Assembly: GCA_902461815.1 (NCBI GenBank) | Contig: CABPZE010000004.1 | Coordinates: forward strand, 1 to 64,000 | Reading direction: 5' to 3' | Length of the DNA: 64,000 nucleotides | From: CAG-390 sp003523225 | Lineage (GTDB): Bacteria > Bacillota > Clostridia > Oscillospirales > CAG-272 | Program-made: the position numbers and the translations under genes | The notes under the pieces: generated by a model | Seen by the model: only the letters and a program-made list of their open reading frames with translations | The model's database searches: none | What the model was told of the DNA's origin: nothing | Shown here: in pieces, positions 1 to 7,397 of the stretch | Layout of the letters: every line of letters begins with the position of its first letter | Numbering within the stretch: the first letter of the stretch is position 1

Positions 1-35
1 TTGTGAGTATGGCTTTTATAACCAGGGTGCAATGA

Positions 36-809
36 GAAGCACTAACAGCAGCTAGCTTAAGAACGCATAGGATACAGCAGATAAATCAGCAGCTTGAGGG
101 AATGCAAAATGTTGGTGAGTTACAAAGTCGGCTTGGTAAATACACGAAAGCCCTTTCTGATTTAAAATCCGAAAAGGATCAGCTAAACCGTCAGCATGGT
201 TCAAAAACTACCGAACGAGAGCGTAGAGAAACAGAAAGAAAAGAACTTACACTTAAAGACGAGAATAACCGTAGAATAGAAGTATATAAGGCATATGCAC
301 AATATATGTTTGATACTTTAAGTGCTTTATATGCGCAGAAAGAGGCGGAAACTCGGACGCAACTTGAGCAAACTGTAAATGAGATTTTCAAGAGCATTTA
401 TAATGGTGGTTTTTCGTTGAATATTGATGAAAAGTATAATATTCAGGTTATCGTAAATGACTACGAAGGGTTTAATGAAGATATTGAAACATCTACAGCT
501 CAGAGTATTTCTGTGATATTTGCTTTTATAGCCGGAGTTATCAAGATGGCAAGACAAAGCAAAAATCCTGAGAATGAGATGTTGGTTTCCGAACCCTACC
601 CCCTTGTAATGGATGCACCGTTGTCTGCATTTGACAAAAAAAGAATTAATACAGTTTGCGATGCGCTTCCCAAGGTTGCAGAGCAGGTTATCATTTTTAT
701 TAAAGACACTGACGGTGAACTTGCTGAGACTTACATGGGACAAAAAGTTGGTCAGCGATATGAATTCCGCAAGGATAATGAGTTTGAAACTCATTTGGTA
801 ACGAGGTGA
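36..809 (+). pseudogene. C-terminal fragment of an SMC/Rad50-like ABC ATPase
   Basis: The readable part is a charged coiled coil (about residues 1-90) followed by the C-terminal half of an ABC ATPase head: a signature-like segment (TAQSISVIFAFIAGVI), a Walker B/D-loop (YPLVMDAPLSAFD) and a following VIIFIKDT strand. The Walker A half is absent. The frame continues upstream of the first ATG (102) as coiled coil to a TGA at 33-35, and no ribosome site precedes that ATG, so the true 5' end is lost or frameshifted near the window edge. Rad50/DndD-type ATPases of this shape occur in DNA repair and phage defence. Which family this belongs to is not resolvable here. It is followed at once by the next gene, so the two were probably co-transcribed. 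Confidence 0.6.
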
Positions 810-814
810 TATGT

Positions 815-1339
815 ATGTTTGACAAAGAATACTCTTTCCGCGGGAAACACTGCGATTATGTAATCAAGCTTACAGCTGAATATGATGGAAAACGACATAA
901 GTTGTTTCCTACTAATTATGATGTGTATGAGATTGCACCGATTATCGGATTCCTTTATGGACGTCAAGCAGAGCTTGATAAAAGCGGTGATGCAACAAAA
1001 ATCTTTCCAGACAAGCTTTTGAAAGAGCAGCAAAACCTTCTGTTCAATTATCGACTTATTATGATTCTCGATAAAAATCATGAGCCGGACTTGAATGAGC
1101 GTTTGAACAAGGCATTTCGCTACTATGGAACAGATAAGGCTGAGATTGACGAAAATTTGTATGATCGTTATGTTCGAGGTGGAGTTGAGGTTCTCTATGA
1201 GAAACTAATCCAGTCTGCAACAAATGAAGAAGATTATTTGAAGAATCTTTATGATTTTCTCGATGAGTTTAATGACAGATATAATGATACCGTGAGCACA
1301 GAAGATATTGTTGATCTTTGTCAGTTAGCGAGGAATTAA
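815..1339 (+). CDS. Conserved hypothetical protein, companion of the SMC-like ATPase
   Basis: I do not recognise this 174-residue protein. It is soluble, acidic and without signal peptide or membrane segments. The start at ATG 815 is chosen because GAGGTGAT lies about 5 bases upstream; a GTG at 806 in the same frame overlaps that ribosome site and is less likely. A segment with the pattern FPTNYDVYEIAPIIGFLYG lies near residue 32. The gene follows the ATPase fragment by 5 bases and precedes a sigma-like gene by 30 bases, so the three look like one transcription unit. A role in a DNA-modification or defence complex would be a guess from context only. Confidence 0.6.
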   Translation: MFDKEYSFRGKHCDYVIKLTAEYDGKRHKLFPTNYDVYEIAPIIGFLYGRQAELDKSGDATKIFPDKLLKEQQNLLFNYRLIMILDKNHEPDLNERLNKAFRYYGTDKAEIDENLYDRYVRGGVEVLYEKLIQSATNEEDYLKNLYDFLDEFNDRYNDTVSTEDIVDLCQLARN

Positions 1340-1369
1340 TACATAAGCTTTGAAAGAAGGTGATGGCTG

Positions 1370-2425
1370 TTGCATGAGAAGATTATAGAACAATTGTATA
1401 AATCGTATTCTCTCAACGGCTATATCACCGAGAGTCAAATATTCGATCTCGTAGAGTCCGAGAATGTTCCTCTTTTCGATATTGAGTATATCATGGATCA
1501 GCTTCTCGGAAAAGGAGTAATTATACGAGAGAACGTCGTCGGCAATGAAGAGGATGAAGACGAAACCGATTATTCGGACACAGATTATGAAGCAATATAT
1601 GCTGAAGTGCTCGATGATTCGCCTGAACTTGAAAGCTTTATTGAGTATGTGAGGAATGTTCGCGCACCACAGCGACGCGAATGGCGAAATCTTTTGCCAC
1701 AGGCGCAGAACGGCAATCAGTATGCGAGAACTCGAGTATTTGAAATGTATATGCGAGTTGTCATCAAGATGGCTCTTACCTATTCAAAAAGGTACGGTTT
1801 TTCGCTTCCTGACACAATTCAAGACGGAATGATTGGATTATGGACAGCAATTGACAAGTTTGAATATGGAAAGAATGATACGTTTACTACATATTTTCCT
1901 TTTTGGGTCAGGCAAATAATTATGAGAGAGGCTCCAACGCGCAATCCAACAGTTTATTTTCCTGCTCATGCTAAAGATAAGGTTTTCAAATTATACGATA
2001 TAATAGATTCGCATTATTGCGAGCTGTGCGGGCGAAAAAGCATCTGCAAAAATTTGCTTGAGGAAATCGCATTGGCTGCCGAGTGCGAATTACAAGAAGC
2101 GGAGAGATTATATAGCTATTTGATACCATTTGAAAGTCTTGAATATGTGTTAGCCGATGATGATGATACTCTTTCTGATGAAGGAGATAAAGAAAACGAG
2201 ATTATCGACGGTCTTACTAAAGATGTTTCATCGCAAGGTGTATTGAAAATCATAAACGAAAAACTAACTCAACGTGAAAAAGAAGTAATTCTCTTGAGAT
2301 ATGGGTTTGTTGACGATGTGGCACATACGTTGGATTCCATTGCCGGCAAATATGGTCTTACACGCGAGCGCGTTAGGCAGATAGAATCAAAGGCGCTTCG
2401 TAAAATCAGCAGGTATATAAACTGA
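1370..2425 (+). CDS. Sigma-70 family RNA polymerase sigma factor with a Cys cluster
   Basis: The 351-residue protein has an acidic N-terminal segment reminiscent of sigma region 1.1 (about 1-80), a region 2-like core (about 115-190, including SLPDTIQDGMIGLWTAIDKF) and a typical region 4 helix-turn-helix (about 297-348, LTQREKEVILLRYGF and GLTRERVRQIESKALRKI). Between them sits Cys217, Cys220 and Cys226 in a CxxC-x5-C arrangement, unusual for this family and possibly a metal site. The start is TTG 1370, preceded by AAGAAGGTGATG at good spacing. A strong terminator follows. It may serve an accessory promoter class or have been adopted as a DNA-binding component of the preceding genes; the sequence does not decide. 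Confidence 0.85.
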   Translation: MHEKIIEQLYKSYSLNGYITESQIFDLVESENVPLFDIEYIMDQLLGKGVIIRENVVGNEEDEDETDYSDTDYEAIYAEVLDDSPELESFIEYVRNVRAPQRREWRNLLPQAQNGNQYARTRVFEMYMRVVIKMALTYSKRYGFSLPDTIQDGMIGLWTAIDKFEYGKNDTFTTYFPFWVRQIIMREAPTRNPTVYFPAHAKDKVFKLYDIIDSHYCELCGRKSICKNLLEEIALAAECELQEAERLYSYLIPFESLEYVLADDDDTLSDEGDKENEIIDGLTKDVSSQGVLKIINEKLTQREKEVILLRYGFVDDVAHTLDSIAGKYGLTRERVRQIESKALRKISRYIN

Positions 2426-2453
2426 AATAGTAGTTACTTTAACTACGCCACCT

Positions 2454-2488
2454 ATAACTGGGTCAAAACTGACCCAGTTATTTTTTTC
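2454..2488 (+). terminator. Intrinsic terminator after the sigma-like gene
   Basis: A perfect 11-bp stem (2454-2464 with 2471-2481) closes a 6-base loop and runs into seven T residues. It separates the sigma-like unit from the SOS cassette. Confidence 0.9.
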
Positions 2489-2501
2489 TTCTCAAACCCT
2501 A

Positions 2502-2529
2502 TTGACAAATCTCCGAAAAGTGATATAAT
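2502..2529 (+). promoter_or_regulatory. Promoter of the SOS cassette
   Basis: TTGACA (2502-2507) and TATAAT (2524-2529) are separated by 16 bases. The -10 box lies inside a perfect 16-bp palindrome (2521-2536), which may be a second protein-binding site. Confidence 0.85.
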
Positions 2530-2542
2530 TATATCACAACGA

Positions 2543-2555
2543 GGACAGACTGTCC
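2543..2555 (+). promoter_or_regulatory. Predicted operator for the LexA-like repressor
   Basis: GGACAGACTGTCC is a perfect inverted repeat about one base centre. It lies just downstream of the -10 box and upstream of the repressor gene, where autoregulatory LexA boxes often sit. It is not the Gram-positive CGAACnnnnGTTCG consensus, so this repressor probably has its own specificity. Confidence 0.6.
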
Positions 2556-2580
2556 CTTATGTAAAAACGGAGGCAAGATC

Positions 2581-3198
2581 ATGGGAGCACCGAGAAAAAA
2601 GAACCCGCAATTAAAAGAGAAGATTCTGGAGGTAGTTGAGCAATTCTATTTTGAGAACTACCGTTCACCGTCTTTGGCTGAAATCGCGGCAGAAATCGGT
2701 GTTGTCCGTAATACTGTTCACCGTTACTTATATGAGATGGATAGAGACGGTACCTTGAAGTATGACGGCAGTTGTATCAAGACTCCCAAAACAGACAAAG
2801 CGGACTTCTCCTCACAATGTGCCCCTGTTGTGGGTAGAATTTCCTGCGGACCTCTGGAGGAGGCGGAAGAAGATTTAGAGGAATTTGTTGCTCTTCCGAC
2901 CGCCCTGTTTGGAAGTGGAGACTTTATGATCCTTCGTGCATCGGGCGAGTCGATGATCGAACGTGGGATCGACAGTGGAGACTTAGTAGTCATTGAAAAG
3001 AATGTAACACCGAGAGACGGAGATATTGTCGCAATTCGAGAGGGAAGCGGTAATACGCTCAAACAGTTCTTTTATGAACCTGATAAGAAGCGGATCAAGC
3101 TTCATCCGTGGAACTCTACTATGAAGGATATATATTTACATGACTTGGACAATGTTCAAATCTACGGTGTTGCAAGAAAAGTGATCAAGGAACTCTGA
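2581..3198 (+). CDS. LexA-like repressor with S24 autoprotease domain
   Basis: The 205-residue protein has an N-terminal winged helix (about 1-65, with SLAEIAAEIG and NTVHRYL) and a LexA/UmuD-type S24 domain (about 83-205). The expected self-cleavage bond is Cys89-Gly90 (GRISCG, replacing the usual Ala-Gly), and the Ser/Lys dyad is Ser124 (ASGESM) and Lys161 (NTLKQF). On DNA damage such repressors cleave themselves when RecA filaments form. Here the repressor heads a cassette ending in a Y-family polymerase, and a palindromic operator lies in its promoter, so it very likely controls this cassette. A clear GGAGG precedes the ATG. A second paralogue is encoded at 16346. Confidence 0.92.
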   Translation: MGAPRKKNPQLKEKILEVVEQFYFENYRSPSLAEIAAEIGVVRNTVHRYLYEMDRDGTLKYDGSCIKTPKTDKADFSSQCAPVVGRISCGPLEEAEEDLEEFVALPTALFGSGDFMILRASGESMIERGIDSGDLVVIEKNVTPRDGDIVAIREGSGNTLKQFFYEPDKKRIKLHPWNSTMKDIYLHDLDNVQIYGVARKVIKEL

Positions 3199-3220
3199 TT
3201 AACCGGAGGTTTGGCATTCG

Positions 3221-3451
3221 ATGAATGAAAACAAAGTAGCAGTAGCTGTCAACTGCTCGGTTGACAGGGATGGAGTAACGGTTCCACTTCTCATTTGTTG
3301 GAAAGATGGAAGACAGTTTCCCATAGAGCGCGTCCTTCATGTTTGCATGGAAGAGGACGAGGAAGGGGAACGTATTCGGTATGCTGTAACAGTATGCGGA
3401 AAGCAGAAATACCTGTATCGTTGCGGTCAACGGTGGTATGTTCTGACTTGA
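3221..3451 (+). CDS. Small hypothetical protein of the SOS cassette
   Basis: This 76-residue protein is mainly beta-type, with four Cys scattered through it (VNCSVD, LICWKD, VHVCMEED-like and VTVCGK) and a second Cys near the end (YRCGQRWYVL). I do not recognise a family. GGAGG lies ahead of the ATG and the gene is 22 bases after the repressor, so it belongs to the same transcript. Small beta proteins of this size accompany Y-polymerase cassettes in Clostridia as I recall, but no function is assigned. Confidence 0.65.
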   Translation: MNENKVAVAVNCSVDRDGVTVPLLICWKDGRQFPIERVLHVCMEEDEEGERIRYAVTVCGKQKYLYRCGQRWYVLT

Positions 3452-3471
3452 GAAAGATATGGGGTAGATAG

Positions 3472-4212
3472 TTGAACGGATATTTGACAAAGGGCGAGAT
3501 AGATGAAATATGCGAATCAATGATTCTCGATTACATGAAAAAGACCTCGCAAACATACATCAAGTGTGTAGATATAGAAGGTTTTCTCATAGACTACCTA
3601 AAATGCACACTCATATATGAAAACATAGCAGAGCCGGACGACGCCAATAAGATGGCGTTCAAGGCAAACGGAGTAAAGCCACTTCACATACGGGATAGCA
3701 GCGGTAAGATCAAACAGGTGGTTTATCCTGCAAACACGATTGTTTTGGATAAATACTTTCTTGCGTATGAACGTAGTGCAGCAAGGCGCTTCACGATTGG
3801 ACATGAATGTGGTCATGTGGTAAAGGAAAGGCTTTATCAGACGGAGTGCTGCGCCAGCTATTACCGAGACGCATCGGTAGCGTCCAGTATTCCCTCGGAA
3901 GAGATATGCGAATACTTTAAGATGGAGGAAACTCAGGCAAGTAACTTTTCGGCGGCATTTCTGATGCCTCATTTCCTGATGGTACAAACCCTGAAAGAGT
4001 TTAACGGAGGAAAGAGGCTTCCGGTCTACGGAAATCAGATATTCAAATCAAGAGAAAAGGTCATACTGAAAAAGATGGCTGATTCACTTGGCGTCGGCTT
4101 TATGGCTCAGTTCTATAGATTGAAGCATTTCGGAATGCTTTCGGAGCACTGCATGAGTGAGTTCATTGAAAAAGAAATGGGCTTTGGAGGTGGATCGAAT
4201 GTTAACACCTAA
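3472..4212 (+). CDS. ImmA/IrrE family metallo-endopeptidase
   Basis: A zinc-protease motif HECGH lies at residues 111-115 in the context RRFTIGHECGHVVKE, the hallmark of ImmA/IrrE (COG2856-like) proteases, which cleave repressors to derepress mobile elements or DNA-damage genes. A later ETQASNFSAAFLMP segment is the family's downstream conserved region. The start is TTG 3472 with a weak GGGG upstream; no better start is visible. It sits between a self-cleaving LexA-like repressor and a translesion polymerase, so it could provide a second route of repressor inactivation. The 3' end overlaps the next gene by 14 bases. Confidence 0.88.
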   Translation: MNGYLTKGEIDEICESMILDYMKKTSQTYIKCVDIEGFLIDYLKCTLIYENIAEPDDANKMAFKANGVKPLHIRDSSGKIKQVVYPANTIVLDKYFLAYERSAARRFTIGHECGHVVKERLYQTECCASYYRDASVASSIPSEEICEYFKMEETQASNFSAAFLMPHFLMVQTLKEFNGGKRLPVYGNQIFKSREKVILKKMADSLGVGFMAQFYRLKHFGMLSEHCMSEFIEKEMGFGGGSNVNT

Positions 4213-4513
4213 CATAATGCCCAAGCTGTCTGTAGGGAGAATCGGAAGAGAAACAAGTGATAAGATCACACGCTCTTTTGCTGAGTGCGAAGAAAATGAT
4301 CTGTCGTTGCGGCAGGTTTTATGCCCGCATTGCAAGAGTATCGTCGCTGAGGTGTTTTCCGATGCAGTCGGGCATCAGCGTTTCAAATGCCAAAAATGCA
4401 AAGCAGTCACAGTAATAAACCTTGCCTACTTCCGCAGATTTAAGCGCCATTGTGGTAATGAACGCAGTTACTTTGGCAGATTAAAAGTAAAGGACAAAGA
4501 TACTATCGACTAA
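4199..4513 (+). CDS. Zinc-ribbon protein, Com-like
   Basis: About 104 residues from ATG 4199, which has a strong GGAGGTGG 7-8 bases upstream; the open frame extends 14 codons further but without a ribosome site. Two CxxC pairs (VLCPHCKS and FKCQKCKA, about 24 residues apart) form a zinc ribbon like that of phage Mu Com, a small translational regulator. Com-like ribbons are also found in unrelated small proteins, so the function is open. The gene overlaps the ImmA/IrrE gene and precedes the Y-family polymerase by 30 bases. Confidence 0.7.
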   Translation: MLTPNIMPKLSVGRIGRETSDKITRSFAECEENDLSLRQVLCPHCKSIVAEVFSDAVGHQRFKCQKCKAVTVINLAYFRRFKRHCGNERSYFGRLKVKDKDTID

Positions 4514-4543
4514 AAACGAGAGAAAGGAGCACTTCACCTGGAT

Positions 4544-6058
4544 ATGCAAAGACAATATATAGCCATTGACCTAAAGTCTTTCTATGCTTCGGTGGAGTGT
4601 CGGGAAAGAAATCTCGATCCGCTTACGACAAACCTCGTTGTGGCGGATATGACAAGAACCGAAAAGACGATAGGTCTCGCAGTCTCTCCGTCCTTGAAAT
4701 CCTTTGGCGTTCCTGGGCGACCTCGAATGTTTGAAGTGATTCAAAAGGTACGGCAAGCAAATAACGCACGAAAATGGAAAGCACCCGGCAAGAAGCTCGT
4801 CGGGGAGTCCTACTTCTATAACGAATTGATGGCGGACCCATCACTTGAAATCACCTATCTTGTAGCACCACCGCGAATGGCACTTTACATGGAATATAGC
4901 ACATGGATCTACGATGTTTACCTCAAGTATGTCGCACCGGAAGACATCTTTGCTTATTCCATTGACGAAGTGTTTATAGACGCGACTTACTATTTGAACA
5001 CCTATAAGATGAGCGCGCATGAGCTTGCCATGACAATGATTCGTGACGTGCTCGCCACGACCGGTATAACCGCCACAGCAGGAATCGGAAGCAATATGTA
5101 CCTTGCTAAGATTGCAATGGACATAAAAGCGAAGAAGATGCAAGCGGATAAGGACGGTGTTCGCATAGCGGAATTGGATGAGATAACCTACCGCAAAGAG
5201 CTATGGGAACATAAACCGTTGACAGCCTTTTGGCGCGTCGGAAGCGGCTATGCAAGCAAGCTTGAAGCAAACGGAATGTATACGATGGGCGACATTGCGA
5301 GAATGTCGCTGTCGAGATATGGTGAAAACCTCCTATACAAGTTATTCGGAGTCAATGCCGAGCTTCTGATCGACCACGCATGGGGCTGGGAACCCTGCAC
5401 GATGGAAGAGGTCAAAGCATATAAGCCGAGCACAAACAGTATCAGCTCCGGTCAGGTCTTGTCTTGTCCATATAACTTTGAAAAGGCAAGGCTGATCGTT
5501 CGTGAAATGACAGACCTCTTGGTACTTGACCTTGTGGAAAAGGGTTTGGTCACAGATCAGATTGTTTTGACCATCGGATATGATATTGAATGTCTGACCG
5601 ATCCCGATATACGAAAGTATTATCACGGTCCGGTCACGACCGACCATTACGGCAGACCTGTTCCCAAACACGCGCATGGAACTGCCAACCTGGATAAGAA
5701 GTCGTCCTCTACGAAGAAGATCATGGAGGCGGTAACGGCACTATACGATAGGATCGTAGATGTGCATTTGCTTGTGCGTCGTGTGACGATAGCAGCTTGT
5801 AAGCTTGAACGGGCAGATGCCGTTAAGCAGCAGGAGGGTTTGGTCGGAGAGCAGTTGACGCTCTTTATGGATTTAGATAACTTGGAACAGACCGAGGAAG
5901 AGATGAAAAAAGCGGACGAGCGAGAAAAAGCAGCTCAGAAGATGATCATCGAGATACATAAGAAATATGGAAAGAATGCCATAATGAAGGGCATGAATTT
6001 GGAGGAAGGCGCAACTTCAATAGAGCGTAACCGACAGATCGGTGGTCACAGAGCATAG
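4544..6058 (+). CDS. Y-family DNA polymerase (UmuC/UvrX-like)
   Basis: This 504-residue protein is a translesion DNA polymerase of the DinB/UmuC superfamily. Catalytic carboxylates are visible at Asp9 (AIDLKSFYASVE) and Asp141/Glu142 (YSIDEVFID). The thumb's helix-hairpin-helix (about 225-255) and a little-finger domain (about 300-425) follow. A beta-clamp-binding motif QLTLF is at 437-441, after which comes a charged helical tail. Length and the tail match Gram-positive UvrX/YqjW-type polymerases. AAAGGAG precedes ATG 4544 at long spacing. It is the effector of the SOS cassette, presumably repressed by the LexA-like protein upstream. Confidence 0.95.
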   Translation: MQRQYIAIDLKSFYASVECRERNLDPLTTNLVVADMTRTEKTIGLAVSPSLKSFGVPGRPRMFEVIQKVRQANNARKWKAPGKKLVGESYFYNELMADPSLEITYLVAPPRMALYMEYSTWIYDVYLKYVAPEDIFAYSIDEVFIDATYYLNTYKMSAHELAMTMIRDVLATTGITATAGIGSNMYLAKIAMDIKAKKMQADKDGVRIAELDEITYRKELWEHKPLTAFWRVGSGYASKLEANGMYTMGDIARMSLSRYGENLLYKLFGVNAELLIDHAWGWEPCTMEEVKAYKPSTNSISSGQVLSCPYNFEKARLIVREMTDLLVLDLVEKGLVTDQIVLTIGYDIECLTDPDIRKYYHGPVTTDHYGRPVPKHAHGTANLDKKSSSTKKIMEAVTALYDRIVDVHLLVRRVTIAACKLERADAVKQQEGLVGEQLTLFMDLDNLEQTEEEMKKADEREKAAQKMIIEIHKKYGKNAIMKGMNLEEGATSIERNRQIGGHRA

Positions 6059-6070
6059 AAAGGGAATCAC

Positions 6071-6325
6071 ATGGAAAAGATCGAAGAAGTCATCCGTAAC
6101 ACAACCGAGAAAAACCAAAGTAAGGTTGATTGGACGAAGGCTTGGAGCACAAAATATCCTGTGCTGAAGGAATACCAACAGGTCGTGGACATTCCGAAGT
6201 ATGCAAAAGCAATAAGAGGTCTGTTTGATGAACTGCAAAAGACCTATGGCTACAACGAGCTTGACGCTATGCTTGTGCTGAAGGATATTCTTGCTCACGA
6301 GTACATGGATCATAAAAAAGGATAA
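6071..6325 (+). CDS. Small helical protein following the Y-family polymerase
   Basis: An 84-residue, mostly helical protein with a good ribosome site (AGAAAGGGA) 12 bases after the polymerase stop. I do not recognise a named family. Position between the polymerase and the YolD-like gene suggests an accessory role in the same mutagenesis cassette, but nothing in the sequence shows it. Confidence 0.7.
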   Translation: MEKIEEVIRNTTEKNQSKVDWTKAWSTKYPVLKEYQQVVDIPKYAKAIRGLFDELQKTYGYNELDAMLVLKDILAHEYMDHKKG

Positions 6326-6338
6326 AGGAGGTTTCTCT

Positions 6339-6767
6339 GTGACCAACAGATATGACGACATCCTTTACCTGCCTCATAAGCAATCCGATGCTCGTCAAAG
6401 AATGTCACGCGCAAGCCGTGCAGCTCAGTTTGCACCCTTTGCGGCACTGGTTGGTTATGGAGACGCCCTCAATGAAACAATGCGCAAGACGGAGGAAAAG
6501 ATAGATCTTTCCGACGATCAGATAGACGGACTGAATTTTAAGATCGCCTATTTGGGAGCGCATATAGATGAAGAACCCGAAGTGACAATAACCTTCTTTG
6601 TCAAGGACAAAAGGAAATCGGGTGGCGCATATATAACCGTTACAGGCTCGATTGACGAGATCGACGAGTATGAGCGCACAATCATCATGAGCAATCGGAC
6701 TATCATTCCGGTTGCGGATATTATTCAGATAACAGGGAACTGCTTCGATGATATGGAGCTGTTCTGA
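6339..6767 (+). CDS. YolD-like family protein
   Basis: The start is GTG 6339, which has AAAGGAGG 7 bases upstream; an ATG at 6291 in frame lies inside the previous gene and is rejected. The 142-residue protein has the SRASRAAQFAPFAAL-GY segment that I associate with YolD-like proteins, which pair with UvrX/UvrV-type Y-family polymerases in Firmicutes and have been proposed as UmuD counterparts. It closes the SOS cassette and is followed by a large hairpin terminator. Confidence 0.8.
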   Translation: MTNRYDDILYLPHKQSDARQRMSRASRAAQFAPFAALVGYGDALNETMRKTEEKIDLSDDQIDGLNFKIAYLGAHIDEEPEVTITFFVKDKRKSGGAYITVTGSIDEIDEYERTIIMSNRTIIPVADIIQITGNCFDDMELF

Positions 6768-6857
6768 GTTATAAACAATTAAATACAATATAATATTATT
6801 TCGTAGCGCGTAAGCGGAGCAAGCCGAGTCTTAATTGACAAAGCCGGACTACCCAAG

Positions 6858-6917
6858 CACCGTATGAAGACAAGAACATAGGATAACTATGTCTTGTTGT
6901 CATGCGGTGTTTTTTTA
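6858..6917 (+). terminator. Long hairpin terminator after the SOS cassette
   Basis: An imperfect stem of about 22 bp (CACCGTATG... with ...CATGCGGTG) is followed by eight T residues. Confidence 0.8.
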
Positions 6918-6995
6918 TCTTTGAGTATGCTTTTAAACTCGGTGCGAGAATTATGCTTTCGGTTGCGAGCGAAAGGGAAGAACAATAAGCTATTT

Positions 6996-7027
6996 AGCCG
7001 TGTGGACAAAAGTTCCACACGGCTTTT
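6996..7027 (+). terminator. Second intrinsic terminator
   Basis: A perfect 11-bp stem (6996-7006 with 7014-7024) is followed by a short T run. Two terminators in tandem isolate the SOS cassette from the restriction operon. Between this and 7160 I see only A+T-rich sequence. Confidence 0.75.
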
Positions 7028-7160
7028 CTGTAATCATTGCATCGTGGTCACGCATTAGAGCATTTTTCTCCTTTGCAATATAAGGTTTTTGATAGCGTTT
7101 GGAATATGGCAATATAATACTCGGTCCCCTCCAAAAACATACTTCTGATGCGTGACATAT

Positions 7161-7272
7161 GTAGACAAATAGGGTGCTTATAATGCTTATTTTACAAGGG
7201 TTTTCAACCGCACTTTTTAGGAGGGCAAGGTATTTATATCTATAACCTTGACTTTTCGGCCTATTTGTCTAC
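7161..7272. repeat. Separated 13-bp inverted repeat
   Basis: GTAGACAAATAGG at 7161-7173 is repeated in inverted orientation at 7260-7272, with 86 bases between. It could be a looped regulatory pair, the edge of a small inserted segment or a recombination site. No gene lies between the arms. Confidence 0.6.
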
Positions 7273-7293
7273 TTCCTATATCTACACCGATGG

Positions 7294-7333
7294 TATCAAT
7301 TTAATCATTTTAGCGAAAATGATTAAATTGATA
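7294..7333 (+). promoter_or_regulatory. Perfect 18-bp inverted repeat abutting the fic promoter
   Basis: Arms 7294-7311 and 7316-7333 are exact inverted copies around the loop AGCG, ending at the first base before the -35 box. No T run follows, so an operator is more likely than a terminator. The C-terminal winged-helix part of the Fic protein downstream is a possible ligand (inference). Confidence 0.65.
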
Positions 7334-7362
7334 TTGACAAAAGACATAAAAGATGATATAAT
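7334..7362 (+). promoter_or_regulatory. Promoter of the fic-hsd operon
   Basis: TTGACA (7334-7339) and TATAAT (7357-7362) have 17-base spacing. It is the only strong promoter found before the six-gene operon. Confidence 0.85.
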
Positions 7363-7397
7363 ATATCACAGAAAAAATAATGTAATGCGAGGTTTAT

